From Agathobaculum massiliense (GTDB taxonomy: Bacteria; Bacillota; Clostridia; Oscillospirales; Butyricicoccaceae): DNA of 64,000 nucleotides. Below the pieces are notes generated by a model. The model was not told the DNA's origin. It saw only the letters and a list, made by a program, of their open reading frames with translations, and searched no databases. A program made the translations under genes and the position numbers. This document shows, in pieces, positions 7,668 through 18,491 of this stretch. Location of the stretch: NCBI RefSeq assembly GCF_900291975.1, contig NZ_OMPN01000001.1, forward strand, positions 806,001 to 870,000, given 5' to 3'. Every line of letters begins with the position of its first letter. Position 1 is the first letter of the stretch.

Positions 7668-9620
7668 CTACGCCAGCGGCTCGTACCAGGCGTCAATCCG
7701 TCTTTTCGGGTCAAACAGCTGCGCGTATTGCACGTGCTGATAGAGCGACAGGGCCGGCTCCGCCGCCGCGCCCGAGGAATCGCGCCACGCGCCGCCCGAC
7801 AGGTAATAGCCGTAGTTGTTGATGCACGGCACCTGCTCCCGCGCCGCGAGACGCAGCTGGTCATAGCCCGACACCGCGCAGCCCAGCGCGTCCAGCGCAT
7901 AGGCGGACAGGTAGTTCGCGCTGATCTGCACCCCTGCCCGTTCCTCGATATCATAGTTCGCCCAGATGAAGAACGGCGTGGTCAGCTTGGCCTGCTTTTC
8001 CTCTCGTGTGCGAGCAGCCTCCGTATTGCCGAACAGATCGTCGTAGAAGGCGCTGGTCACATTCGGCTGGTGGTCCCCAAAAAAGACGATGGCCGTCGGC
8101 TCGTCCACCTGTGAAAAATATGCGACCAACTGCTCGACCGCTTCATCGCTGTACCGCACCAGCGACAGGTATTGATCCACCTGCGGGTACTTCCCCTCAT
8201 ATGCGCCGGTGAGACGGATACGTTCCTCAAATGCCGGATCGTCAGACGGCCCATATCCCCCATGGTTTTGCATCGTGACGTTGAACACAAACAGCGGCTC
8301 GCCCGCCGGCTTTGCCTCGTACAACTCGATGATCTTCCGGTAATCTGCACTGTCGCTGATATAACCGCGCAGCCGCGCGGCATCGTCCGAAAAATCCGTT
8401 TCGTACAACTGGCGGTCAAAACCCAAGCGCTCATAGACCTGCTGGCGATTCCAGGAGGTCGCCAGATAGGGGTGGAGGGAAACCGTCTGGTAGCCCTGCG
8501 CCTCCAGGCCGGATACCAGCCCCGGCGTTTCACTCTTGACATACATTTGATAGGGCGAGCAGCCGAACGGCAGGAAGGCCATGGTATCCCCTGTCAGCAC
8601 CTCGAACTCGGTCGTCGCCGTGCCGCCGCCGAACGTGGATACCAGCAGGTCGCCGCTGATCGTATTCTCCGCTTCCGCCAGAGAGTGAATAAAGGGCATA
8701 TAATCCTCATTCGTCTCAAAATCGCCGATGCTTTTGAGGTCGGCAAAGGATTCGTTCATAATCATGATAATATTGGGCTGCACTGCTCCGGACCGGCCGG
8801 CATACGCCTGCGCCGCCTGTTCCAGCACCGTCTCCGAATAGCCCGCGGGCTTTTTCACAACCGCATTCTCCGCCGTGCGGCAGAAGTAATACCACTCGCT
8901 GTATTCCAGATTGCCCTGCCAGAAGCCGAAGCTGTTTCCGGCAAGCCCCAGCCCATAGAGCCAGCATCCCATCAGCAGGGAGCAGGCCGCGAACTGCCAG
9001 CGCCGTGGCGCGGACGCCGGACGCCGCACCCGCCAGACCGCAGCACAGAACAACGCCGCGATCGCCACGGTCTGCAGGACCGAAAGCTCGACCGGCACCG
9101 AGTAGCTCGCCGCTACATTTTTGGCCGTGCCGACGGCGAACAAATCGCTCAGCAGGACCGGCGTGCCGCGGAACACGGTCACATAATGGTCGATCAGCGC
9201 ATATACCATCGTGATGCCCATGCCGATGCACACCGTGAGCCGTATATTGCAGACGATCCAATAGACGATGCCGAAAATCGCCGCATGGTAGACATAGCCC
9301 TGCCAGATCTGTACGTTGCCGATCAGGATACCGCCCTTGACCACATACTCGGTCAGCAGCAGGGCGAACGACGATGCGGAGAGCAGCACCAGTACATCGT
9401 GTATCAGCAGCTCGGGCGCGGTCGCTCTTTTTCGGGGCCGCAGCACAAGCGGCAGGCCGGTCAGGATGCCGAGCGGCCACTGGCTCTCCGGCCGGTAATG
9501 GATCGAGCCCTTGCGCAGCAGGTACACTGCGGCATAAAATACCGCCGCCGCCAAGGCGATATCCACGACATAACCAATTATTTTCCCAATCTTTTCTCGT
9601 TTTTTACATTCGGGACACAC
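7668..9620 (-). CDS. LTA synthase family sulfatase-fold membrane protein
   Basis: This is a protein of about 650 residues with roughly five N-terminal membrane helices and an extracellular alkaline-phosphatase/sulfatase-fold domain. The domain shows IIMIMNESF, then STFGGGTATTEFEVLTG with the likely catalytic Thr near 334, and later FFGDHQP. These are hallmarks of lipoteichoic acid synthase-like phosphoglycerol transferases, which polymerise glycerol phosphate onto envelope glycolipids. I prefer the GTG at 9620 (MCPECKK) because AAGGAG lies just upstream. A TTG at 9692 would add 24 residues with three more cysteines, giving a zinc-ribbon-like N-terminus, but has no ribosome site. It follows aspS closely. 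Confidence 0.86.
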   Translation of the reverse strand: MCPECKKREKIGKIIGYVVDIALAAAVFYAAVYLLRKGSIHYRPESQWPLGILTGLPLVLRPRKRATAPELLIHDVLVLLSASSFALLLTEYVVKGGILIGNVQIWQGYVYHAAIFGIVYWIVCNIRLTVCIGMGITMVYALIDHYVTVFRGTPVLLSDLFAVGTAKNVAASYSVPVELSVLQTVAIAALFCAAVWRVRRPASAPRRWQFAACSLLMGCWLYGLGLAGNSFGFWQGNLEYSEWYYFCRTAENAVVKKPAGYSETVLEQAAQAYAGRSGAVQPNIIMIMNESFADLKSIGDFETNEDYMPFIHSLAEAENTISGDLLVSTFGGGTATTEFEVLTGDTMAFLPFGCSPYQMYVKSETPGLVSGLEAQGYQTVSLHPYLATSWNRQQVYERLGFDRQLYETDFSDDAARLRGYISDSADYRKIIELYEAKPAGEPLFVFNVTMQNHGGYGPSDDPAFEERIRLTGAYEGKYPQVDQYLSLVRYSDEAVEQLVAYFSQVDEPTAIVFFGDHQPNVTSAFYDDLFGNTEAARTREEKQAKLTTPFFIWANYDIEERAGVQISANYLSAYALDALGCAVSGYDQLRLAAREQVPCINNYGYYLSGGAWRDSSGAAAEPALSLYQHVQYAQLFDPKRRIDAWYEPLA

Positions 9621-9683
9621 GTTTGCTTTCTCCTTTTTCCGCGATACAGGAAAGCCGCTGCAGCATCCGCCGCAACGGCTTTT

Positions 9684-9698
9684 ACGGGCCAAGGCCCG

Positions 9699-9699
<1 letters not shown>
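9684..9699. repeat. Short palindrome at the aspS stop codon
   Basis: ACGGGCC, two A residues, then GGCCCGT form a perfect 7-bp inverted repeat that reaches into the aspS stop codon. It has no T-run, so it may be an RNA-stabilising or spacing hairpin between aspS and the next gene. Confidence 0.5.
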
Positions 9700-11510
<1,811 letters not shown>

Positions 11511-11533
11511 GTTCTATCAATCCTTATCAAATG

Positions 11534-11761
11534 TTATTTGTTATCGTCTTTCGTATGCAGCGAGGGACACACATGATTCCAGTAGCCTGCAATCATAGTG
11601 ACAATCCCGCAAATCAGAAGGAAAATGCTGATGAGCACCAAAGCAAGCGACAGGCTCTCGCCCATGTCCGCTGTGTGCGGCATCCAGTAAAGCAGTACGC
11701 CGAGCAACACGGTCTGCACGCCCAGCAGCATCTGCGCACAGCCCCAAACCAGTTGTTTCAC
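11534..11761 (-). CDS. Small two-helix membrane protein between hisS and aspS
   Basis: This 75-residue protein has two hydrophobic segments (about residues 8-28 and 36-60) and a charged, polar C-terminus. The GTG start overlaps the stop of the preceding 57-residue gene (GTGA), so the two are translationally coupled. I do not recognise the family. Good coupling, the absence of any competing frame and a membrane-protein composition support it as real. Its place inside an aminoacyl-tRNA synthetase operon does not by itself suggest a role. Confidence 0.72.
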   Translation of the reverse strand: MKQLVWGCAQMLLGVQTVLLGVLLYWMPHTADMGESLSLALVLISIFLLICGIVTMIAGYWNHVCPSLHTKDDNK

Positions 11762-11931
11762 CGTTCGTCCTCCCCGTCATCCTGCCTGTCCTGCGCACGG
11801 ACCTGTCGCACCAGCGAAACCGCCTGTCCCAAGCCGACCAGCAGCAACGGCACGAACACGACCCATTGACCTTCCACAAAGGCAAGCGCCATCCCCGTGA
11901 TGCAGGCGATCAGCGTATAGGCCGGCCGCAT
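11758..11931 (-). CDS. 57-residue membrane microprotein
   Basis: The protein starts MRPAYTLIACITGMALAF and ends in a basic then acidic tail (RQDDGEDER). It has one long or two short membrane segments (residues 5-40). The ATG lies 3 bp after the hisS stop codon, and the stop overlaps the start of the next small membrane gene. This arrangement (hisS, 57 aa, 75 aa, aspS) looks like a coupled pair. No family is recognised. It could form a hetero-oligomer with the 75-residue partner. Confidence 0.68.
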   Translation of the reverse strand: MRPAYTLIACITGMALAFVEGQWVVFVPLLLVGLGQAVSLVRQVRAQDRQDDGEDER

Positions 11932-11934
11932 GAT

Positions 11935-13296
11935 TTATACCCTGTCACAAATGACTTTGCCCTGGTTTTTCGCGGCCAGTCCCGCTTGGATGCGGACGAC
12001 CGCCTCCTTCAGCGATACCTTGACCTGCTCGCCGGTCTCCATATCCTTGACCGCGACAACACCCTCCCTGATCTCGTCCTCCCCGTGGAATATCACATAG
12101 GGGATGCCGAGCTTGTCCGCGTAGCCGATCTTGTGCTTGAACTTCTTCTGCTCGCTGTACAGCTGGGTGCGGATGCCAGCGTCACGCAGGCTGGTCGCCA
12201 GCGCGATCGCCGCGCCCATGTCGTCAGTCATGGGCAGGATGAGCACGTCCGCGGGCGCGCGGTTCATCTTGTCGTTCAGGTAGCCCTGCTCGCCCAGCAC
12301 ATAGAACAGGCGCGTCAGGCCAATCGAGATGCCCACGCCCGGCAGCTGCTTGTCCGTATAGTATTCCGCGAGGTTGTCGTACCGGCCGCCCGAGCAGATC
12401 GAGCCGATCTCCGGATGGTCGAGCATCGCAGTCTCGTACACCGTGCCGGTGTAGTAATCCAGCCCGCGCGCGATGGTCAGGTCGATCTCAAAGTGGTCGT
12501 CCGGCACGCCGAAAGCCTGCATGTACCGCGCGACGGTTTTCAGCTCGTCCGCGCCCTGGTCGAACACCTCGTTTTTGCCCTTGTAGCCCTCGAGCGCGGC
12601 GAGGATGCCCGCCGTGCCGCCCGGGGTGGCGATGAACGCCAGCAGTTCGTCTGCGGTTTCGGCGGCCACGCCGAAGTCGTCCACCAGGATGGCCTTCACC
12701 CTTTCCGCGCCGATCTTTTCCAGCTTGTCAATTGTGCGCATCACGTCACCCGCCTTGTCGGTCAGGCCAAGGATGGCGAAAAAGCCGTTCAATACCTTGC
12801 GGTTGTTGATGCGGATTTTGAAGCGCTCGAGTCCCAGCGCGGTAAAGGTCTTGTAGATAATGCTCGGCACCTCGGCCTCGTTGATGATATCCAGCTTGCC
12901 GTCGCCGATCACGTCGATATCCGCCTGATAGAACTCGCGGAAGCGGCCGCGCTGCGCGCGCTCGCCGCGGTAAACCTTACCGATCTGGAAGCGGCGGAAC
13001 GGGAACGTCAGTTCGCCGTAATGCTGGGCGACGTATTTCGCCAGCGGCACGGTCAGGTCGAAGCGTAGGGACAGGTCGCTGTCGCCCTTGGTGAAGCGGT
13101 AGATCTGCTTCTCGGTTTCGCCGCCTCCCTTGGCCAGCAGCACCTCGGAGGACTCGATCAGCGGGGTGTCCAGCGGATAAAAGCCGTACAGTGCATAGGT
13201 TTCGCGCAGCACCTGCATGATGCGCTCCATCTGCACCTGCGGCGCGGGCAGCAGTTCCATAAAGCCGGACAGGGTTCTCGGTTTCACTTTTTCCAT
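11935..13296 (-). CDS. hisS: Histidine--tRNA ligase
   Basis: A 453-residue class II synthetase that charges tRNA-His. It begins MEKVKPRTLSGFMELLP and contains the histidine-binding ARGLDYYTGTVYE motif and a C-terminal anticodon-binding domain. The ATG at 13296 follows GAGGAG; an 18-codon upstream extension would read through a hairpin and is rejected. It is the third gene of the minD-mgsA-hisS unit. No T-box is visible in the 76-bp gap upstream, so it is probably driven from the minD promoter. Confidence 0.95.
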   Translation of the reverse strand: MEKVKPRTLSGFMELLPAPQVQMERIMQVLRETYALYGFYPLDTPLIESSEVLLAKGGGETEKQIYRFTKGDSDLSLRFDLTVPLAKYVAQHYGELTFPFRRFQIGKVYRGERAQRGRFREFYQADIDVIGDGKLDIINEAEVPSIIYKTFTALGLERFKIRINNRKVLNGFFAILGLTDKAGDVMRTIDKLEKIGAERVKAILVDDFGVAAETADELLAFIATPGGTAGILAALEGYKGKNEVFDQGADELKTVARYMQAFGVPDDHFEIDLTIARGLDYYTGTVYETAMLDHPEIGSICSGGRYDNLAEYYTDKQLPGVGISIGLTRLFYVLGEQGYLNDKMNRAPADVLILPMTDDMGAAIALATSLRDAGIRTQLYSEQKKFKHKIGYADKLGIPYVIFHGEDEIREGVVAVKDMETGEQVKVSLKEAVVRIQAGLAAKNQGKVICDRV

Positions 13297-13326
13297 AGCG
13301 TTTTGATTCTCCTCAAGACAGACGGA

Positions 13327-13358
13327 TGCACCGAACGGGCGCAGGCCCATCCGGTGCA
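13327..13358 (-). other. Hairpin between mgsA and hisS
   Basis: TGCACCG and CGGTGCA arms enclose a second GGGC/GCCC pairing. No T-run follows, so this is more likely an mRNA processing or stability hairpin than a terminator. Confidence 0.45.
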
Positions 13359-13372
13359 GTTGTGTCCTATTG

Positions 13373-13789
13373 TTATTTTCTCGAACTGTTTTTCGGATTT
13401 ACGATATTTCGCCAGTCCAGATCGCCGCGGTCCAAGCCGAGGATGAGCATTTCAGCCGTTGCCGAATTGGTCGCGATCGGGATATTATGCATATCGCACA
13501 GCCGCGCGATCGCATGGAGGTCCGGCTCGTACTGCGAATTGGACATCGGATCGCGGAAGAACAGGACAAGGTCGATCTCATTGTAAGCAACGCGCGCGGA
13601 GATCTGCTCCTCGCCACCCTGCATGCCCGCAAGGCACTTGTCTATTTTCAGTCCGGTCGCTTCTTCGACGAATTTTCCCGTCGTGCCGGTTGCGCAGATA
13701 TTATGTTTTGCCAGGACGCCGCAATACGCCATGCAGAACTGTACCATCAATTCCTTTTTGCGGTCGTGCGCGATTAATGCAATATTCAT
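13373..13789 (-). CDS. mgsA: Methylglyoxal synthase
   Basis: It converts dihydroxyacetone phosphate to methylglyoxal and phosphate. The 138-residue protein begins MNIALIAHDRKKELM, has the phosphate-binding ATGTTGKF loop, the catalytic-region GGEEQISARV and FFRDPM segments, and NSATAEML near the end. Length and motifs are typical. It lies between minD and hisS, an arrangement common in Clostridia, where mgsA tends to follow the min or mre genes. Confidence 0.96.
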   Translation of the reverse strand: MNIALIAHDRKKELMVQFCMAYCGVLAKHNICATGTTGKFVEEATGLKIDKCLAGMQGGEEQISARVAYNEIDLVLFFRDPMSNSQYEPDLHAIARLCDMHNIPIATNSATAEMLILGLDRGDLDWRNIVNPKNSSRK

Positions 13790-13834
13790 TTCAAGGACAT
13801 CCCCTTTCCTTCCTAAGCTACTCTTCCACTCGGT

Positions 13835-14575
13835 TCAGATTTTTATCAGTGGAACGCGTTCTCCGTCCAGCCGCCGCGCGATGTTTTGGAAAGCGCGCGC
13901 CGCGCCGGTGTGCTTGACCGCAAAAATGCTTTTTCCACTATTGCCGCAGGAGATCAGGTCCTCGTCCTCCGGAACGACCCCCAGCAGCGGTAAGCCTGCT
14001 TCGTCCATCGCGTCGTCGATATTGCCCGCCTTGCCGCGGCAGATCAACTGCGGCCGGATGCGGTTAAGGACCATCCGGATCCGCGCGATGCAGTATTCTT
14101 CCTCCAGCTTGCGCGCGCACCGTTCCGCGCCGCGAATGCAGGCGCGGTCGGTCGAGGTTACGACGACTGCCTGCGTAGAGATGTGCGCCAGCCACGACAA
14201 CTCGGCGGGCAGCCCCGCAGGCCCGTCGATGAGGAGGTACTCGATTCCCGCCTCCTCCGCCTGCACGGCGAGCTGCTCCATGCCGCGCTCGCTGAGCGCG
14301 GGCAAAGCCACGGGCGCGGTCAGTAAGTATAGCGCTTCATAGTCCGGATGCCGCGCCATCGCGGTTTCCAGCGGCACCGCGCCGCCCGCCACATCGGCAA
14401 AAGAATACACCACCCTGTCCGACATGCCGAGCACGATATCCAGATTGCGGAGGCCGCAGTCGCCGTCGATCAGGAGCACGCGGTGGCCGCGCTGCGACAG
14501 CGCCGCGCCCACACCTGCCGTAAAGGAGGTTTTTCCCGTGCCGCCCTTGCCGGACGCAACCAGAATGACCTTCAA
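13835..14575 (-). CDS. minD: MinD-type ATPase (septum-site determination)
   Basis: A 246-residue deviant-Walker ATPase of the ParA/MinD group. The P-loop SGKGGTGKTS has both lysines (residues 10 and 16). LLIDGDCGLRNLDIVLG is the MinD-type switch region, and LLIDGPAGL stands where most MinD proteins have DSPAGIE. The usual C-terminal amphipathic membrane helix is short or diverged (FQNIARRLDGERVPLIKI). No minC is next to it, which is unusual. It has its own promoter (14610-14638) and lies downstream of the mreCD-PBP2 block, the usual clostridial setting. Confidence 0.87.
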   Translation of the reverse strand: MKVILVASGKGGTGKTSFTAGVGAALSQRGHRVLLIDGDCGLRNLDIVLGMSDRVVYSFADVAGGAVPLETAMARHPDYEALYLLTAPVALPALSERGMEQLAVQAEEAGIEYLLIDGPAGLPAELSWLAHISTQAVVVTSTDRACIRGAERCARKLEEEYCIARIRMVLNRIRPQLICRGKAGNIDDAMDEAGLPLLGVVPEDEDLISCGNSGKSIFAVKHTGAARAFQNIARRLDGERVPLIKI

Positions 14576-14609
14576 TCTACCGCCTCCGAAATGATAAAAC
14601 TATATTGAC

Positions 14610-14638
14610 ATTATAAACCACACATGTCGAATTTACAA
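14610..14638 (-). promoter_or_regulatory. Sigma-A promoter of minD
   Basis: Minus strand TTGTAA, 17 bp, TATAAT. It lies in the 114-bp gap between the PBP2 and minD genes and probably drives the minD-mgsA-hisS-aspS unit. Confidence 0.75.
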
Positions 14639-14689
14639 GCGTTTATGCAAATTTTTTGTCACGCTTCCGCTTTTTTATACAGGATTTTA

Positions 14690-16972
14690 TCAAGGTACGA
14701 TCACATTTTCCTGCTGCACGGATTTCACCGTGTCCACGTCGCCTGTCTGGAAGTAGGTATCCAGCATATCGCGCACGATCGGCGTTACCGATGAGCCGTG
14801 CTCCGCGCCCTCACCCACGACGCAGATCACGATTTCGGGATCGTCGAACGGGGCGAAGGCGATAAACAGGCCGTTGTCGAATTTTATCCCGTTTTCAATA
14901 GCCTCAGCCGTACCGGTCTTGCCGCCAACCTTGATCGGGTAGTCCGCGAACACGCTGCCCGCAGTGCCGCCCTCGTCGGTTACCTCGCTCATGCCGGTCA
15001 TGACCAAATCAACCGTCGTATCAGACATCTCGATTGTATTTTTGACTTCCGCAGTTTCGCTCTTGACCACCTCGGAGTAGTCATAGCTCTTGACACTTTT
15101 GACCAAAGTGGGCCGATACAGCGTGCCGCCGTTGACCACGGCCGCGATATAATTGGCAAGCTGCAGCGGCGTGAAGCCGTTGTCCGACTGGCCGATCGCG
15201 GCCTGCACGTCGTCGCCGCCGAGCCAGTCCTGCAGCGTCGGGTCGGCCGCGACCATCTGCTCGCGATAGGTCGGTCCGGCCGCGCGGCCCGCCGCCTCGT
15301 CCACCTCTATTCCGGTCAGCATGCCCAAGCCAAACTTGGCGTCCCATTGTTCGAGCCGCTTGCCGGTCAGCTCCCGTCCCACAGTATAGAAGAATGTGTT
15401 GCAGGAATATTTAATCGCCTGCGTCACGTCGAGCGTCATGGGCTGGGAATGGTTGTTGCAGTGGAACGTCTGCCCGCCGTATTCGAACTCGCCCGTGCAG
15501 GTGATCGTGGTGTTCGCGTCAATGATACCCTCTTCCAGCGCCGCGATCGCGCTGAGTACCTTAAAGGTGGAGCCGGGTTCGTATACGCCCAAAGTCGCGC
15601 GGTTGAATTCCGGCGAGCGGGCGTCCTCGTTCCGCGCCTCCGCCTCCTCCACATAGTTTTCCAGGCTGTAGGTCGGATAGGAGGCCATCGCAAGCACCTC
15701 GCCCGAATTGGGGTCGATCGCGACCGCCGCCCCGCCCCGCCCATACTGCGCAAGGTTTTCCGCAAGAGACTCCTCGGCCGCGGCCTGCAGGTCGAGGTCG
15801 ATCGTCGTGACCACGTTATCGCCCGGCTGGGGCGCGGCATAGGAGCTTGCCTGCTCGTTAACCGCTTGACCACCCAGATCGGTCTGCACCGTGCTGGAGC
15901 CTGCCGTGCCGTGCAGGTACGGCTCAAGCGCCAGCTCCAGGCCGGTCTTTCCGGTGATATCGTTCATCTTATAGCCGGCCTTGCCCTGATACGGACCGCC
16001 GTATGCATCGCCGCTCCATTCCTCGGCCCACATCGTAGCCGCGCGGCCGAGCAGGTGCGCGGCGTATTCCGTATCATACTGCCGCACGGCCTGGCTTTCC
16101 ACCTCAACTCCGGCGTAATCCTGATGGTGCTCCTTGATATATGCGATCAGGTCGATCGATATGCCGGTTGCAAATGTGAAATTCGTGCGGTTGTCAAAGC
16201 CGTTCTGCCGCATGGTATAATACAAGCCGACCAGCGTGCGGGTATCCGCGTCCGTCATCGTTTCCGGAAGCCCCCAGTTGCGGTCCAGATAGTCCCTCAT
16301 CGCGCTAAGGAAGTCCGCGGCGGAAACCAGCGTGGTCGCATCCAGCGCGTTCACCTCGTCGATCACCTCGCCGGTTTCCTCATCCGTGCGCGGGTTCTGC
16401 TCCTGACGCGCTTTCGCGTCCGCGATCGCCTGCTGGACCGCGGTCAGGCTAAGCGTGTCCGCACTGTCCTTGATATATTTGGAAAGTCTGGCGCCATCGC
16501 TGGTCGCCGCATCCGTGGTATAGGCGTATGGGGCGGTATCGCTGATGGGCAGAATATCGTTCAGCTCGGCCGTACTCTCTGCCGCAGCGGCGGCGCCGTT
16601 CTCCGTGTCCGTATCGTCCCCGTCCCCGTTCTGCGCCGTGTTTGCCGCGGCGGCCGCCGCGTCCGCCTTGACCCGCGCCGCCAGATCGAGCAGGCGCGCC
16701 GCCTGCCCCTCCTGCTCCCAGGCCGAATAGACCAGCACCAGCGAAAACTCGGTTTTGTTCGTCACCATCGGCCGGCCGTACCGGTCGAGTATCTCGCCGC
16801 GCGCGGCGGAAACCGTCGAGGTGGTCGTCAGCCAGTACGCCGACTGGCGGACGTAATCCTCGCCGTTCACAAGCTGCAGCTGCACGAGCTGCCCGCCGGC
16901 CAACCCTGCACAGAGCAGCAGCAGGCAGGCCAGCGCCGCCAGCCGGCGCAGCAGTTGATTTTTGTTCACCAT
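14690..16972 (-). CDS. mrdA: Penicillin-binding protein 2 (elongasome transpeptidase)
   Basis: A 760-residue class B penicillin-binding protein that cross-links peptidoglycan during side-wall growth. A membrane anchor spans residues 10-30. The transpeptidase motifs are complete: STFK at 468-471 (active Ser468), SCN at 523-525 and KTG at 685-687. Residues 103-136 are a low-complexity Ala/Asp/Glu stretch within an enlarged N-terminal region, likely a flexible insertion. It follows mreD by 24 bp in the same direction, which supports assignment to PBP2 rather than a sporulation paralogue (SpoVD or PBP3). Confidence 0.9.
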   Translation of the reverse strand: MVNKNQLLRRLAALACLLLLCAGLAGGQLVQLQLVNGEDYVRQSAYWLTTTSTVSAARGEILDRYGRPMVTNKTEFSLVLVYSAWEQEGQAARLLDLAARVKADAAAAAANTAQNGDGDDTDTENGAAAAAESTAELNDILPISDTAPYAYTTDAATSDGARLSKYIKDSADTLSLTAVQQAIADAKARQEQNPRTDEETGEVIDEVNALDATTLVSAADFLSAMRDYLDRNWGLPETMTDADTRTLVGLYYTMRQNGFDNRTNFTFATGISIDLIAYIKEHHQDYAGVEVESQAVRQYDTEYAAHLLGRAATMWAEEWSGDAYGGPYQGKAGYKMNDITGKTGLELALEPYLHGTAGSSTVQTDLGGQAVNEQASSYAAPQPGDNVVTTIDLDLQAAAEESLAENLAQYGRGGAAVAIDPNSGEVLAMASYPTYSLENYVEEAEARNEDARSPEFNRATLGVYEPGSTFKVLSAIAALEEGIIDANTTITCTGEFEYGGQTFHCNNHSQPMTLDVTQAIKYSCNTFFYTVGRELTGKRLEQWDAKFGLGMLTGIEVDEAAGRAAGPTYREQMVAADPTLQDWLGGDDVQAAIGQSDNGFTPLQLANYIAAVVNGGTLYRPTLVKSVKSYDYSEVVKSETAEVKNTIEMSDTTVDLVMTGMSEVTDEGGTAGSVFADYPIKVGGKTGTAEAIENGIKFDNGLFIAFAPFDDPEIVICVVGEGAEHGSSVTPIVRDMLDTYFQTGDVDTVKSVQQENVIVP

Positions 16973-16996
16973 GGGATTCCTCTTTTCTGGCAGGGG

Positions 16997-17506
16997 TCAG
17001 CGCGCGGAAAATTTCCGGCTTATCTTGGCCATCGGGACGTATACCGCAAAGCACAGCAGGCTGGCGAGCAACGTGCCGCCGACCGTCTGCTGCAGCACAA
17101 GCCCGAACGGCGCGCCTTTCTGCGGCAGCAGGTAGCAGAAATACCGCAGCAGGTCGATCACGACCATCTCGACCGCGTTGAGCATCAGCATGGACACATA
17201 GTTCCGGCTGAGCGTCAGCCGGCTCATCGCGCCCGCAGCCATGCCGAACAGCATGAAAAAGATGGGGTACAGCCCGTCGATGCCGGTAAAGCCCAGGTCG
17301 TACAGCAGCCCGACCACAACGCCCATAATAACGCCCTCCACCGGCCCGTCCAGCAGCGCGGCGGCCGCGACGAACGCGGGCAGCAGATCGAGGTGGTAAC
17401 CTCGGATCGACCACGCCCCGAACAGGCTGGACTGCAGCGCATAAAACACCAGCGCGAACAAAATGTACAGGATCATCTTCGGGATGGATAACTGTTCTCT
17501 CTGCAT
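16997..17506 (-). CDS. mreD: Rod shape-determining protein MreD
   Basis: A 169-residue, mostly hydrophobic protein with about five membrane helices and a conserved-looking GLLYDLGFTGIDGLYP segment typical of MreD. It is the membrane component of the MreBCD/RodA/PBP2 elongasome. It starts 4 bp after the mreC stop and is followed by the PBP2 gene. Confidence 0.9.
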   Translation of the reverse strand: MQREQLSIPKMILYILFALVFYALQSSLFGAWSIRGYHLDLLPAFVAAAALLDGPVEGVIMGVVVGLLYDLGFTGIDGLYPIFFMLFGMAAGAMSRLTLSRNYVSMLMLNAVEMVVIDLLRYFCYLLPQKGAPFGLVLQQTVGGTLLASLLCFAVYVPMAKISRKFSAR

Positions 17507-17510
17507 AAGC

Positions 17511-18356
17511 TCACTCCGTAGTATCCGTAAAGGCGGTCACGACGGACACGTTCGTCACCGTTTCCACATCGACGAACGGCTTGAGGACCGCGTAATACGA
17601 GATGCCGTTTTCCTCCGGCAGGACGCTCTCGACCGTGCCGATCATCACGCCCTTGGGGAACACGCCGCCCGCACCCGAGGTCTCCACCGTATCGCCGATC
17701 ACGATGCTGGCGTCCTCTGTCAGGTAGGACAGGCGCAGGCTGCCTTCCGCCATCAGGTCGTAGCTTCCTTCCGCAATCGCGCTGTCGCGCGTGCGGGTGA
17801 TCAGCGCGCCGCACTGCATCTCGATATCGACGACGGTCGTGATCGTGCTGTAGTTGGGTGCGACCGCGCTGACATAGCCGACCAGCCCATCCTCGGTGAT
17901 GACCGCGTCATTGACCTCTACCCCGTGCGACGAACCCTTGTCGAGCGTCAGCACGGTCGCCCAGTCGCCCGGGTTGCGGGCGATGACCTCCGCGTTGAGC
18001 GTGGTCAGTTCGCGCGCGCGTTCGGGCTGGCCCGCCTGCGCGCGCAGGCGGTTGTTCTCCTCTATTGCAAGCTGCGCGTCGCGCACGGTCTGCTCCATCT
18101 CACGGATCTGTCGGTGCAGCTCCTCATTCTCCGCCTTGAGCGCGTCGAATTCGGTAAAATAGCTCAGCCCTTTACCGAAAAAGCCGCTCACACCGGTCGC
18201 AAGCTTCTGGATCGGTGTGGCGACGATCCCCACTGCGGTCGTCACGGGCGACGGATTTCCGGTCACGCCGCTGTACAGTGCGGAAAGGATGCACAGCACG
18301 ATCACCACGGCGACGCCGATGAAAAAACGCGAGCCCAGTCTGTTTCTTCTTCGCAA
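17511..18356 (-). CDS. mreC: Rod shape-determining protein MreC
   Basis: A 281-residue protein with a single N-terminal membrane helix (residues 11-28), a coiled coil (about 65-100) and a C-terminal beta-rich domain. DKGSSHGVEVNDAVI and the later GGVFPKGVMIG are characteristic MreC segments. It organises the elongasome outside the membrane. mreB, normally directly upstream, is absent; the upstream gene is maf, 135 bp away. Confidence 0.92.
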   Translation of the reverse strand: MRRRNRLGSRFFIGVAVVIVLCILSALYSGVTGNPSPVTTAVGIVATPIQKLATGVSGFFGKGLSYFTEFDALKAENEELHRQIREMEQTVRDAQLAIEENNRLRAQAGQPERARELTTLNAEVIARNPGDWATVLTLDKGSSHGVEVNDAVITEDGLVGYVSAVAPNYSTITTVVDIEMQCGALITRTRDSAIAEGSYDLMAEGSLRLSYLTEDASIVIGDTVETSGAGGVFPKGVMIGTVESVLPEENGISYYAVLKPFVDVETVTNVSVVTAFTDTTE

Positions 18357-18491
18357 AAATCAAACTTCCTTTCTGATATCTCCCGTCCGGAACCCCTGTT
18401 CCAAACGAAAGGGCCGTGCCGCGTACCGCGCGGACAAAGCCCCCAACTGCGCAACCCCTGTTTGCGCGCCCACTTTTCCGGACGCGCGTCT

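Noticed and set aside
11935-13372. T-box or other tRNA-sensing leader for hisS or aspS
   Set aside because: The 76-bp gap before hisS and the 23-bp gap before aspS are too short and lack the GGTGGnACCGC element.
14798-17491. 897-residue open frame on the plus strand opposite PBP2 and mreD
   Set aside because: It is a shadow of GC-rich coding on the minus strand: low-complexity Arg/Ala/Gly/His composition, no ribosome site, and it crosses two well-supported genes.
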